From the NCBI RefSeq assembly GCF_027186265.1, contig NZ_CP114176.1:3472001-3536000 (forward strand): a stretch of DNA of 64,000 nt, in the 5' to 3' direction. The stretch comes from Lentibacillus daqui. Lineage in GTDB: Bacteria > Bacillota > Bacilli > Bacillales > Amphibacillaceae. The position numbers were made by a program, and so were the translations under genes. The first letter of the stretch is position 1. The number at the start of each line of letters is the position of its first letter. Below the pieces are notes generated by a model. That model had not been told where the DNA came from. It did no database searches and saw nothing but the letters and a program-made list of their open reading frames with translations. Positions 25,620 through 34,997 of the stretch are shown in pieces.

Positions 25620-27227
25620 TTATTTTGATTGCTGTTTAATTGCTGCCTCGACAAATCCGGCAAACAATGGCTGTGGTCTGGTTGGACGCGATTTAAACTC
25701 CGGATGGAATTGACAAGCAATAAACCATGGGTGATCGCTTAACTCAATTGTTTCGACCAATCGACCATCCGGGCTTGTACCGGAAAAGACAAAGCCGTTC
25801 TCTTCCATAACTTTACGATATTCATTGTTAAATTCATACCGGTGACGATGTCGCTCATAGACCAGATCTTCCCCGTTATAGTCGGCCTTTGTTTGCGTTC
25901 CGTCCTGCAATTTGCACGGATAGCTCCCCAAGCGTAATGTCCCACCCAACTCGGAAATATTCTTCTGCTCTGGCAGTAAATCAATAATCGGGTGTGGTGT
26001 ATCCGGGTCGATTTCAGCAGAATGCGCCCCATGAAGCCCTGCAACATGTCGCGCAAATTCAACCGTAGCTAGCTGCATACCTAAGCAAATACCGAAAAAC
26101 GGAATGTTATTTTCCCTGGCATAGCGAATGGCTTCCATCTTTCCATCAATTCCCCGATCGCCAAAACCGCCGGGAACTAAAATTCCATCTACTTGATTAA
26201 GCTCTTGATGCATGGATTCCTGGTCAAGTTTCTCCGCGTTGATCCATTGAATGTCGATATCTGTGTCATACAGGAATCCGGCATGCTTCAATGATTCTAC
26301 CACCGAGATATATGCATCCGGCAGCTCAACATATTTTCCGACAAGACCAATGGTTACTGTCCTCTGTAAATGACGGACCTTATCCACCAATTGATTCCAT
26401 TCTTGCATATCGGCCGGATGGCAATCCAACCCGAAGTGATCACAGGTTATTTGATCCAAATGCTGCTCTTGAAGGGCAATTGGCACCTGGTAAAGGGTAT
26501 CCGCGTCACGCATCTCAATAACCGATTCTTTTTTAATATCGCAGAACAAGGCAATCTTATCTTTCATTTCCTGACTAATCGCAAATTCTGTCCGTAAAAT
26601 AATCACATCAGGCTGAATACCTAATGAACGCAATTCTTTCACACTATGCTGCGTTGGTTTGGTCTTCATTTCTCCGGCAGCCTTGATGTATGGAACAAGG
26701 GTACAGTGCAAATACATGACATGATCGCGACCAATATCACTTTTAATCTGGCGGATTGCCTCAAGGAATGGCAATGATTCAATGTCTCCCACTGTCCCGC
26801 CAATTTCGGTAATCACAACATCGGCCTTCGTTGCTTGTCCGGCACGAAATACCTGTTCCTTGATTTCATCGGTGATATGTGGAATAACCTGGACGGTGCC
26901 ACCCAAATAATCTCCTCGGCGTTCTTTCCTGATTACACTGGAATAAACCTTTCCTGTTGTAATATTGCTATATTTATTCAAATTAATGTCGGTAAACCGT
27001 TCATAATGTCCCAAATCCAAATCGGTCTCGGCACCATCTTCAGTAACAAACACTTCTCCATGCTGATAAGGACTCATCGTGCCAGGATCAACATTGATAT
27101 ATGGGTCAAACTTTTGGATTGTTACTTTAAGTCCCCTATTTTTCAATAACCTTCCTAATGATGCCGCTGTAATTCCTTTACCAAGCGATGATACAACACC
27201 GCCCGTTACGAAAATGTACTTTGTCAC
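25620..27227 (-). CDS. pyrG: CTP synthase
   Basis: It aminates UTP to CTP using glutamine and ATP. The 535-residue protein has the N-terminal synthetase domain (FVTGGVVSSLGKGI, DPYINVDPGTMSP) and a C-terminal glutamine amidotransferase domain with nucleophile Cys in FFGICLGMQ near 381 and the His-x-Glu in QFHPEF near 512. The length is standard. Start GTG/ATG at 27227 follows GAGGGATTGCA. Upstream lie a strong promoter and a reiterative-transcription attenuator, so expression should respond to CTP. Confidence 0.98.
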   Translation of the reverse strand: MTKYIFVTGGVVSSLGKGITAASLGRLLKNRGLKVTIQKFDPYINVDPGTMSPYQHGEVFVTEDGAETDLDLGHYERFTDINLNKYSNITTGKVYSSVIRKERRGDYLGGTVQVIPHITDEIKEQVFRAGQATKADVVITEIGGTVGDIESLPFLEAIRQIKSDIGRDHVMYLHCTLVPYIKAAGEMKTKPTQHSVKELRSLGIQPDVIILRTEFAISQEMKDKIALFCDIKKESVIEMRDADTLYQVPIALQEQHLDQITCDHFGLDCHPADMQEWNQLVDKVRHLQRTVTIGLVGKYVELPDAYISVVESLKHAGFLYDTDIDIQWINAEKLDQESMHQELNQVDGILVPGGFGDRGIDGKMEAIRYARENNIPFFGICLGMQLATVEFARHVAGLHGAHSAEIDPDTPHPIIDLLPEQKNISELGGTLRLGSYPCKLQDGTQTKADYNGEDLVYERHRHRYEFNNEYRKVMEENGFVFSGTSPDGRLVETIELSDHPWFIACQFHPEFKSRPTRPQPLFAGFVEAAIKQQSK

Positions 27228-27369
27228 TGCAATCCCTCTTTCTTCTATACTGTATAGCGTATTGCTTGGTTGTTGGAAAGCTGCTTACCACTCATTAATG
27301 TGCGTAAACCCGCGCCATTTAAAACAAAAAAAGCGAGGCGCCGGGCGTAAAAAGGTTAAGTAAAAACGA

Positions 27370-27421
27370 AAAGCGCTCCCCCATGTTGGAGGAACGCTTT
27401 ATAAATTAAATTAAAGAGCCC
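27370..27421 (-). promoter_or_regulatory. pyrG GGGC leader and attenuator terminator
   Basis: The predicted transcript begins GGGCTC (27421-27416). The attenuator hairpin pairs 27400-27388 (AAAGCGTTCCTCC) with 27382-27370, then a T-rich tract. In B. subtilis low CTP makes polymerase slip and add G residues at GGGC; the G tract pairs with the C/U-rich 5' arm and prevents termination. The start sequence, hairpin and C/U-rich 5' arm are all present here. Confidence 0.8.
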
Positions 27422-27428
27422 AATAAGC

Positions 27429-27457
27429 ATTGTACTCATGTCGCATGAAAAAGTCAA
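27429..27457 (-). promoter_or_regulatory. pyrG promoter
   Basis: Minus strand TTGACT (27457-27452), 17 bp spacer, TACAAT (27434-27429), then 7 nt to the GGGC start. Close to sigma-A consensus. Confidence 0.8.
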
Positions 27458-27538
27458 GCTGTCATTTCAGGGTTTGCGAATATATGAAACATGAACCTGA
27501 CATCATTCGCAAAAGGTTTTGGCCGTTAAAGTAGCACC

Positions 27539-28036
27539 TTATTTCGTTTCTTTTTCCGTATCTTCCTCTTCTTCGTCCTCTTCTTCATCATCGAAAGACT
27601 CATCATCAAAATCATCGTAATCCTCTACTGATTCATCCAATTCAAAATCACCGATCACTTCATCGAGATCTTCATCTACAACGTCCAACTCTTCTGATTC
27701 GTATGGCTCTTGTTCCACTTTCTTCTTTTTCTTGGACTTCTTCTTTTTCTTTGGCTCGGTTGGGATTTCTTCATCAATTTGTTCCACCGGATACCAGCGT
27801 TTTAACCCCCACATGTTGGAACCAAGGGTCATGAACCGGCCATCAATATTTAAATCAGTATAGAACTGCGCAATAAATTGTTTCTTTTGTTCATCGGTAT
27901 ACCCTTTGATCTCCGCAATTTTTGCAAAAACATCCCGAAAATTGGTTGCTTTTTTTTCATCCAGCAAAATCAAATTTGCCAACTCAATCATCGACATACC
28001 TGCTAATTGTTCGCGGCTATAACTGTTCAAGCTCAC
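27539..28036 (-). CDS. rpoE: RNA polymerase delta subunit
   Basis: RpoE (delta) is a Firmicute RNA polymerase subunit affecting nucleic-acid release and promoter selectivity. The 165-residue protein has the N-terminal HARE-HTH-like fold (SREQLAGMSMIELANLIL, FMTLGSNMWGLKRWYPV) and a disordered C-terminal half that is almost wholly D and E, preceded by a lysine-rich stretch (KKKKKSKKKKK). It starts with GTG behind GGAAGTG. It sits upstream of pyrG, as in Bacillus, but with its own unit. Confidence 0.97.
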   Translation of the reverse strand: MSLNSYSREQLAGMSMIELANLILLDEKKATNFRDVFAKIAEIKGYTDEQKKQFIAQFYTDLNIDGRFMTLGSNMWGLKRWYPVEQIDEEIPTEPKKKKKSKKKKKVEQEPYESEELDVVDEDLDEVIGDFELDESVEDYDDFDDESFDDEEEDEEEEDTEKETK

Positions 28037-28226
28037 GGTTACGCACTTCCTTTTTCCTAGTATTTTACGGCTTCAGCCAGCGAAGCATCCTATTTATAAT
28101 CAATTCAATTATTTATAATCATAATCTTCCATTTTAACCTCTTTACATATAAACCATACCTTTTATTAAAACACATCGAGCCTGAATATGCTAGGAAAAA
28201 ATGAAAATCCAGCTATAATAGAGGTC

Positions 28227-28392
28227 TATCAACCAATGATGCATTCATATCAACTGTAGTAGTGCAGCTATCAACCTCATTCGAGTAAGTATCAACCTGT
28301 TTTGCCGGGTATCAACCCCGAAATGCGATTATCGACCAGGTTTGCTTGGATATCAACCGTGGGAGCACGAATATCGACCGCCAGCATCGACA
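28227..28392. repeat. Array of 8 units with 20-21-bp period, TATCAACC core
   Basis: TATCAACC-like cores begin at 28227, 28248, 28269, 28290, 28310, 28330, 28351 and 28372, so steps are 21, 21, 21, 20, 20, 21 and 21 bp. Two cores read TATCGACC. The intervening 13 nt share no obvious sequence. It fills the gap between the rpoE 5' region and the icmF terminator; rpoE promoter elements must lie upstream of 28037 within 28050-28225. Confidence 0.8.
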
Positions 28393-28404
28393 ACCACTTC
28401 CCGC

Positions 28405-28441
28405 AAAAAACACACGCCAAACGACAATCCATTTGGCGTGT
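28405..28441 (-). terminator. icmF operon terminator
   Basis: ACACGCCAAA (28412-28421) pairs with TTTGGCGTGT (28432-28441); the minus strand continues GTTTTTTG. It closes the fatty-acid operon. Confidence 0.85.
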
Positions 28442-28506
28442 AACATACTTTTCCTATTTGACCCTACGTCATCCGGTTTCCGACCACTGGCATCTCATCA
28501 CCGCTT

Positions 28507-31500
28507 TTACATATTTCTCCGATACTGTCCGCCAACTTCATACAATGCATTAGTAATTTGACCAAGGCTGGCAACTTTGACTGTTTCCATCAACTCGGCA
28601 AAAATGTTCCCATTGGATGAAGCAACATGTTTCAACCGCTTCAAAGCTGCGTCTACTTCATTTTGATGTGCCTGCTGAAACTGCTGTAATTCATTGATTT
28701 GATGCTCTTTTTCTTCCGTTGACGAACGGGCAAGTTCCATTGAATCGATTTCTTCCTCAGACGGCGGGTTTGGACTAAGATACGTATTGACCCCGATGAT
28801 CGGTAATTCTCCGGAATGTTTTTTGCCTTCATAGTAAAGGGATTCCGATTGAATTTTACCACGCTGATATTGCCGTTCCATTGCACCAAGCACACCGCCG
28901 CGATCATTCATGTTTTCAAATTCCTGTAACACTGCTTCCTCCACAAGATCGGTTAATTCCTCGACTATAAAAGAGCCCTGGATTGGATTTTCATTTTTTG
29001 TCAGACCGAACTCCTTGTTGATAATCATTTGAATCGCCATCGCCCGTCGTACCGATTCTTCTGTTGGTGTGGTAATTGCTTCGTCATAGGAATTCGTGTG
29101 CAAGGAATTACAGTTATCCTGAATCGCCAATAACGCTTGCAATGTGGTGCGGATATCATTAAACTGAATCTCCTGCGCATGCAGCGATCGTCCGGATGTT
29201 TGCACATGGTATTTCAATTTTTGACTCCGTTCGTTGGCACCGTACTTCTCCCGCATGGCGATTGCCCAAATCCTTCGCGCCACCCGGCCAATGACGGTAT
29301 ATTCCGGATCCAGTCCATTTGAGAAAAAGAAGGACAGATTTTTGGCAAACTTATTGACATCCATTCCCCGGCTCAAATAATATTCCACATAGGTAAACCC
29401 ATTAGCCAGTGTAAAAGCCAGCTGGGTGATTGGATTAGCTCCAGCTTCGGCAATATGATATCCGGAAATCGACACCGAGTAATAATTCCGGACTTTTTTA
29501 TCAATGAAGTACTGCTGAATATCCCCCATCATTCGTAAAGCAAATTCTGTGGAAAAGATACACGTGTTTTGCCCCTGATCTTCTTTTAAAATATCCGCCT
29601 GAACTGTTCCGCGGACAACTGCCAAAGTATCATCCCGCAATTGTTCATATTCCTGCCTGTTTGGTTCCCGGCCATTTTCTTCTTTGAATTTTTCCAGCTG
29701 CTGGTCAATCGCAGTGTTAAAATACATAGCTAAAATAATCGGTGCCGGTCCGTTAATGGTCATCGAAACTGATGTTAATGGATCGGTTAAATCAAATCCG
29801 GCATACAGCTTCTTCATATCTTCCAATGTACAAATATTAACCCCGCTTTCGCCAACCTTTCCGTAAATATCCGGCCGGTAAGCAGGATCTTCTCCATAAA
29901 GTGTTACAGAATCAAATGCGGTCGATAACCGTTTTGCCTCCGAATTCTTGGACAGGTAATGAAAGCGACGATTGGTACGTTCCGGCGTTCCTTCTCCGGC
30001 AAACTGTCGGGTTGGATCTTCCCCTTTTCGTTTGAATGGAAAAACACCCGCCGTGAATGGAAACGCACCAGGAACATTTTCTTTTAATAACCAGGTTAGC
30101 CGCTCACCCCAATCGGTATATTTGGGAAAAGCGATTTTGGGGATCTTTAACCCCGATAGTGATTCCGTTACAATATCCATTTCAATCTCTTTATCTCGAA
30201 CCGCAAATGTCATTTTATCCTGACTGTAACTTGCTTTCGTTTCGTCCCAACTATCGAGCAGCTTTTTCGACTTCGCATCAAGTGCTTCTTCCAGGGAACC
30301 AATTTTTTCCTCAATCTTGGAAACGTCTGCGTTCTCGTCAAGAATATCTTTGGCCCCGTGAAGTTGATAAAGTTTGCGGGCAACATCACTTTGCCGTTTG
30401 ACATTGGCATGATAATTCCGTACATGTGTGGCAATTTCCCGCAAATAATGGCGTCGTTCATTGGTAATAATCATGTTTTGTTTTTCTGCAATCGTATGCC
30501 GATCGAAATCAACCTCAACATTCCAATCATACTTCTCATTTAATGTATCGATGATCGAGGCAAATAGGGCATTGGTACCCTGGTCATTGAATTGACTGGC
30601 AATCGTGCCGAACACTGGATACTTGGTTGGATCTTGATGAAACAGCATATGGCTGCGTTCATACTGTTTGCGGACTTGATTCAGTGCATCTTCTGACCCT
30701 TTTTGTTCAAATTTATTAATGACAATGAAATCAGCGTAATCAATCATATCAATCTTTTCCAATTGCGATGGTGCGCCAAATTCGGCCGTCATCACATACA
30801 TCGACAGGTTCGTCACATCGGTAACGGCCGCATTACCTTGCCCAATCCCACTGGTTTCGACAATGATAAAATCATAGCCTGCCACTTTGACAACATCAAT
30901 CGCATCCTGAATCGCTTTTGATAATTCCGTACCGGAGTCCCTTGTCGCCAGTGATCGCATGTAAACACGTTCGTTAAAAATAGCATTCATGCGAATCCGG
31001 TCCCCAAGCAACGCTCCACCGGTTTTTCGCTTGGTTGGATCAATCGAAATGATCGCCATTTTTTTAGCTGGTACGCCATGAATAAAACGCCGAATTAATT
31101 CATCGGTCAATGAACTTTTACCAGCCCCGCCTGTACCGGTGATTCCAAGCACTGGCGTATCGTATTCTGATGCTTTTTTTCTGATTTCCTTCAGCACCGC
31201 CTGTTTCTCCTGATCATCTACTTCCTTGCTCTCCACATAAGAAATAAACTTCGCGATTGCTCCACGGTCTCCATGCAACAGCTTCTCCTGATCTTTCTTC
31301 ACATGAATTGGCGGCACAAAATCGCACTTTTCCAAAATCCGGTTAATCATGCCTTGCAGTCCATACTTTCTTCCGTCCTCCGGGGAAAATATCCAGGTGA
31401 CACCATATTCGTGTAACTCCTTGATTTCCCGTGGCAGAATGGTTCCACCGCCACCGCCGACAACTTTAATGTGTCCGGCACCAAGTTCTTTCAATAAATC

Positions 31501-31752
31501 AACCATGTATTTGAAATATTCCACATGTCCGCCTTGGTATGAGGAGATGGCAATTCCCTGAACATCCTCCTGAATAGCCGCATGCACCACATCTTCCACC
31601 GATCGGTTATGTCCCAAATGAATCACTTCTGCACCACTGGATTGCATTATTCGCCGCATAATGTTAATCGATGCATCATGACCATCAAACAGACTGGAAG
31701 CAGATACAATACGGACAGGATTTTTCGGATAATACACGTCTGGACTTTCCAT
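28507..31752 (-). CDS. icmF: Fused isobutyryl-CoA mutase IcmF
   Basis: The B12-dependent mutase interconverts isobutyryl-CoA and n-butyryl-CoA, with its G-protein chaperone built in. The 1081 residues hold a cobalamin-binding domain (about 10-140; lower-ligand His25 in SLFDGHDAS), a MeaI-type GTPase domain with P-loop GTGGAGKSS near 208, a linker, and the TIM-barrel substrate domain (about 550-1060; FPFTAGVFPF, RTNRRFHYL). It is last in the fatty-acid operon and starts 2 bp after the tetR stop behind GGAGGCG. This links branched-chain and straight-chain acyl-CoA oxidation. Which substrates it prefers depends on active-site residues not checked here. Confidence 0.95.
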   Translation of the reverse strand: MESPDVYYPKNPVRIVSASSLFDGHDASINIMRRIMQSSGAEVIHLGHNRSVEDVVHAAIQEDVQGIAISSYQGGHVEYFKYMVDLLKELGAGHIKVVGGGGGTILPREIKELHEYGVTWIFSPEDGRKYGLQGMINRILEKCDFVPPIHVKKDQEKLLHGDRGAIAKFISYVESKEVDDQEKQAVLKEIRKKASEYDTPVLGITGTGGAGKSSLTDELIRRFIHGVPAKKMAIISIDPTKRKTGGALLGDRIRMNAIFNERVYMRSLATRDSGTELSKAIQDAIDVVKVAGYDFIIVETSGIGQGNAAVTDVTNLSMYVMTAEFGAPSQLEKIDMIDYADFIVINKFEQKGSEDALNQVRKQYERSHMLFHQDPTKYPVFGTIASQFNDQGTNALFASIIDTLNEKYDWNVEVDFDRHTIAEKQNMIITNERRHYLREIATHVRNYHANVKRQSDVARKLYQLHGAKDILDENADVSKIEEKIGSLEEALDAKSKKLLDSWDETKASYSQDKMTFAVRDKEIEMDIVTESLSGLKIPKIAFPKYTDWGERLTWLLKENVPGAFPFTAGVFPFKRKGEDPTRQFAGEGTPERTNRRFHYLSKNSEAKRLSTAFDSVTLYGEDPAYRPDIYGKVGESGVNICTLEDMKKLYAGFDLTDPLTSVSMTINGPAPIILAMYFNTAIDQQLEKFKEENGREPNRQEYEQLRDDTLAVVRGTVQADILKEDQGQNTCIFSTEFALRMMGDIQQYFIDKKVRNYYSVSISGYHIAEAGANPITQLAFTLANGFTYVEYYLSRGMDVNKFAKNLSFFFSNGLDPEYTVIGRVARRIWAIAMREKYGANERSQKLKYHVQTSGRSLHAQEIQFNDIRTTLQALLAIQDNCNSLHTNSYDEAITTPTEESVRRAMAIQMIINKEFGLTKNENPIQGSFIVEELTDLVEEAVLQEFENMNDRGGVLGAMERQYQRGKIQSESLYYEGKKHSGELPIIGVNTYLSPNPPSEEEIDSMELARSSTEEKEHQINELQQFQQAHQNEVDAALKRLKHVASSNGNIFAELMETVKVASLGQITNALYEVGGQYRRNM

Positions 31753-31754
31753 GG

Positions 31755-32399
31755 TTATGCGCCTCCTGTTAATTGTTTTGTTTCGTTTTCCACACGCAGG
31801 CTCCTTAACAAATATTCAATTTGACCGTTCGTATATTCCTCAAGGGTAAATTGCTTTTGCAGGATCCATCGTCTAAATCCCCACATCTGTCCCTGCACAA
31901 AAATATTGTTTGCCAGCAGTTCGGCATCCTGTTTAGATATAGCCTGGGGCAAACATGCAGTTAGTGCACGTTCAAGAATAGTTACCATATCCCGTTCCTT
32001 CTTAATAACATAGTCCCGGGAATCTTTTTTCAGCGATTTGACCTCCTGATACAGGATCAGTACCTCTTCCTGCAAATCATCCATCAAACGAAAATAGGAA
32101 CGCATCATTGAAATAAAGTTTTCTATTGACGGGGAAGCCAAATCGATAATCGCCTCCAGCTGATGACGTACCTGATGGTGAATCGAATCGACAACAAGGA
32201 ATAAAATATCTTCTTTTGTCCGGATATATTCATACAACGTCCCAATGCTAAAGCCGGATGCCTTGGCGATTTCCTTCGTAGTTGTCCGGTGAAAGCCTTT
32301 CTCTTTAAACAGTGTAATTGCACCTTGAATCATTTGCTTACGCCGTTTTTCGATCAATTTATGGTCTTTTACAGAGGAAAGAATTTGCTTATCGGTCAT
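31755..32399 (-). CDS. TetR-family regulator, FadR-like
   Basis: The 214-residue regulator has an N-terminal helix-turn-helix (about 20-66: GAITLFKEKGFHRTTTKEIAKASG, split FKEKGFHRTTTKEIA and SIGTLYEYIRTKEDIL) and a helical C-terminal ligand domain. Start ATG 32399 follows GGGAGGAG; the longer frame to 32573 reads through a repeat. It lies within an acyl-CoA oxidation operon, and a palindrome matching the Bacillus FadR box precedes fadF, so it probably represses the operon and is released by long-chain acyl-CoA. A YsiA/FadR identity is inferred, not shown. Confidence 0.85.
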   Translation of the reverse strand: MTDKQILSSVKDHKLIEKRRKQMIQGAITLFKEKGFHRTTTKEIAKASGFSIGTLYEYIRTKEDILFLVVDSIHHQVRHQLEAIIDLASPSIENFISMMRSYFRLMDDLQEEVLILYQEVKSLKKDSRDYVIKKERDMVTILERALTACLPQAISKQDAELLANNIFVQGQMWGFRRWILQKQFTLEEYTNGQIEYLLRSLRVENETKQLTGGA

Positions 32400-32434
32400 A
32401 AAACTCCTCCCTTCGTTGGATGGCTCCCTTGCCC

Positions 32435-32598
32435 GCGGCCCAAATACACTTCGCTTTCCGTGGGTGCTCCTTGCCCCGGCAAGGGGTATGCCGACGTTGG
32501 CCGCAAAGGCCGTTTTTAGTCGGCCTTCCTTAAGTACCTCGCTGTGGGGTCTCACTCTGGCCACTGTTCCCACAGGAGTCTACGTGTATTCGGGCCGC
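32435..32598 (+). repeat. Structured repeat copy B with 15-bp inverted ends
   Basis: GCGGCCCAAATACAC (32435-32449) is mirrored by GTGTATTCGGGCCGC (32584-32598), one mismatch. At the centre lies a hairpin CCCC-GGCAA-GGGG (32474-32487) and the core: GCCGAC (32490-32495), GTT, GGCC, loop GCAAA, GGCC, GTTTTTA, GTCGGC (32519-32524). It sits inside the operon, between an acyl-CoA dehydrogenase and tetR, starting 36 bp upstream of the tetR start. Confidence 0.75.
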
Positions 32599-32638
32599 TC
32601 AGTGTTCTAAAAACCTTTTCTCTATTCAAAGAAATCCG

Positions 32639-33778
32639 TTATTTCGTCAGCATTCTGCCAATGACCAGGCGTTGTACTTCGTTGGTTCCTTCATAGATTT
32701 GGGTTATTTTTGCATCGCGCATAAATCGCTCAACAGGGTAATCTTTTGTATAGCCATAGCCGCCAAACACTTGGACAGCTTCTACGGTAACGTTCATGGC
32801 CGTATCACCGGCAAACAATTTGGACATAGCCGATGCTTTTCCATACGGTTGGCCCTGCGATTCCAGCCATGCAGCCTGATAGGTTAACAGACGGGCGGCT
32901 TCTATCTCCGTTGCCATATCCGCCAATTTAAATGAGATACCTTGATTACGGGCGATTGGTTTACCGAATTGCTCCCGTTCCTTCGCATAGCCAACCGCAG
33001 CATCAAGTGCGCCTTGTGCGATTCCAACAGCTTGAGCAGCAATACCATTACGTCCGCCATCAAGTGTGGACATGGCAATTTTAAACCCTTCACCTTCTGC
33101 ACCAAGCAGGTTTTCTTTAGGAATGCGGCAGTTTTCAAAAATCAGTTCCGTTGTAGTCGATGAGCGAATGCCTAATTTCTTTTCCTTTTTGCCAAATGTG
33201 AAGCCTGGTGTTCCTTTTTCCACAATAAAGGCACTGACCCCCTTATGCTTGGCATCCGGATTGGTTTTGGCAAAGACGATATAAATATCAGCAACTCCGC
33301 CATTGGTAATCCAAACCTTATTCCCGTTTAGCACATAATCGTCTCCGTCCCTTTTGGCAACGGTTTTCATCGAGGCCGCATCACTGCCTGCACCTGGTTC
33401 GGACAAGGCATAAGCGCCCAGCGATTCGCCAGTTGCCAGCCGGGTTAGAAATGTCTGCTTTTGCTTCTCATTACCATATTTGTAAATCGGCCAGCTGCAA
33501 AGTGATAGATGGGCGGAAAGCGTTACCCCTGTAGAGGCACAAACTCGCGATAATTCTTCTACCGCGATGACATAGCTGACAAAATCCGCACCAATCCCGC
33601 CATATTCCTCTGGCCACGGGATCCCGGTCAAGCCAAGTTCTGCCATCTTGTCAAAAATCCCCCGGTCAAATCGTTCTTCCTCATCACGTTCAGCAGCAGT
33701 TGGTTCTACGTCCTTTTTTGCAAAATCGCGAACCATTTTCCTGAGCATTTCTTGTTCTTCTGTTAATTGAAAGTTCAT
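32639..33778 (-). CDS. acdA: Acyl-CoA dehydrogenase (AcdA-type)
   Basis: A 379-residue FAD enzyme that makes the alpha-beta double bond of acyl-CoA. Motifs: YALSEPGAGSDAASM, VWITNGG, and the catalytic-base region QIYEGTNEVQRLVIGR near the C-terminus. ATG 33778 (MNFQLTEEQEML) follows GGAGGG. It is very similar in layout to the preceding gene product; short- or branched-chain preference cannot be told. It lies in the fad operon, 42 bp from the previous gene. Confidence 0.94.
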   Translation of the reverse strand: MNFQLTEEQEMLRKMVRDFAKKDVEPTAAERDEEERFDRGIFDKMAELGLTGIPWPEEYGGIGADFVSYVIAVEELSRVCASTGVTLSAHLSLCSWPIYKYGNEKQKQTFLTRLATGESLGAYALSEPGAGSDAASMKTVAKRDGDDYVLNGNKVWITNGGVADIYIVFAKTNPDAKHKGVSAFIVEKGTPGFTFGKKEKKLGIRSSTTTELIFENCRIPKENLLGAEGEGFKIAMSTLDGGRNGIAAQAVGIAQGALDAAVGYAKEREQFGKPIARNQGISFKLADMATEIEAARLLTYQAAWLESQGQPYGKASAMSKLFAGDTAMNVTVEAVQVFGGYGYTKDYPVERFMRDAKITQIYEGTNEVQRLVIGRMLTK

Positions 33779-33820
33779 CGTTCTACCCTCCTGCATATTG
33801 TAAGCCTTCACGTTCGACAG

Positions 33821-34963
33821 CTATTTGCGTAAAAGTTCTCTTGCAATGACCATATGCTGAATTTCGTTTGTTCCTTCATAGATTTCGGTGATTTTTGCAT
33901 CCCGAAACAGCCGTTCAACCGGATAATCCTCGGTATAGCCGTACCCACCATAAATCTGCACCGCTTCAATTGCTGTATTTCTGGCTGTCTTGGAGGCATA
34001 CATTTTTGCCATGGACACTTCTTTGGCACAAGGCACATCTTGCTCGACCAATGATGCAGCATGATAGACTAATAGTTTTGCCGCTTCCACTTGTGTTGCC
34101 ATGTCGGCAAGTTTAAAGGAAACACCTTGCTGTCTGGCGATCGGGCGGCCAAATTGTTCCCGTTCTTTGGCATAGGAAACCGCCAATTCAAGTGCCGCAT
34201 CAGCAATTCCCAACGCCTGTGCGGCAATCCCGATTCTGCCAACATTCAGGTTAGCCATAGCGATATTAAAACCGTCACCTTCCTTGCCAAGCAATTGTTC
34301 TTGTGGCACGGCACAATGATCAAATGTTAGCTCCACCGTGTTTGAGCCATGCAGCCCCATTTTTCGTTCCGGCTTACCAATCATTAATCCTGGTGTACCT
34401 TTTTCGACAATAAATGCACTAATCCCTTTTTTCCCTTGTTCATCACCTGTTCTGGCAAAAGTGATATATGTATCTGCTTCGCCACCATTGGTAATAAACA
34501 TTTTGGAACCGTTTAAAATATAGTGGTCATCATCCTTTTTTGCCATTGTCTTGAGACTTGCCGCATCAGATCCGGAACTGGGTTCAGTCAAAGCAAATGC
34601 ACCCAAATATTCACCTGCTGCAAGTTTAGGCAGGTAGTAGTTTTTTTGCATTTCATTACCAAAATAACGGATTGGATTGGTTCCAACCGATGTATGAACC
34701 GACAAGATAACGCCAAGTGTTGCACTTACTTTTGACAACTCATGAATCGCGATAATGTAAGCGGGAAAATCCATACCACTGCCACCATATTTTCCCGGAA
34801 GCGGGATCCCCATCAGGCCAAGCTCTCCCATCCGTTTCACCAATTCTCTTGGAAAGCGGTCCTCCTTCTCCATCCGGGCTACTTCCCTTTCGACTTCTTT
34901 CTGTGCGAAGGCGCGAACCATCTGACGCATCATTTCCTGTTCTTCAGAAAAGTGCATTTTCAT
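33821..34963 (-). CDS. Acyl-CoA dehydrogenase
   Basis: A second 380-residue acyl-CoA dehydrogenase (start MKMHFSEEQEMMRQM behind GGGGGAG). It has FALTEPSSGSDAASL, MFITNGG, QIYGGYGYTEDYPVERLFRDA and EIYEGTNEIQHMVIAREL, the last containing the glutamate base typical of short/medium-chain dehydrogenases. It corresponds to MmgC or BcdA-like enzymes. Both dehydrogenases are adjacent and probably arose by duplication; different chain lengths are expected. Confidence 0.93.
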   Translation of the reverse strand: MKMHFSEEQEMMRQMVRAFAQKEVEREVARMEKEDRFPRELVKRMGELGLMGIPLPGKYGGSGMDFPAYIIAIHELSKVSATLGVILSVHTSVGTNPIRYFGNEMQKNYYLPKLAAGEYLGAFALTEPSSGSDAASLKTMAKKDDDHYILNGSKMFITNGGEADTYITFARTGDEQGKKGISAFIVEKGTPGLMIGKPERKMGLHGSNTVELTFDHCAVPQEQLLGKEGDGFNIAMANLNVGRIGIAAQALGIADAALELAVSYAKEREQFGRPIARQQGVSFKLADMATQVEAAKLLVYHAASLVEQDVPCAKEVSMAKMYASKTARNTAIEAVQIYGGYGYTEDYPVERLFRDAKITEIYEGTNEIQHMVIARELLRK

Positions 34964-34997
34964 ACATGCTCCCCCTTGTATGTAAAGCCATGTTGTT

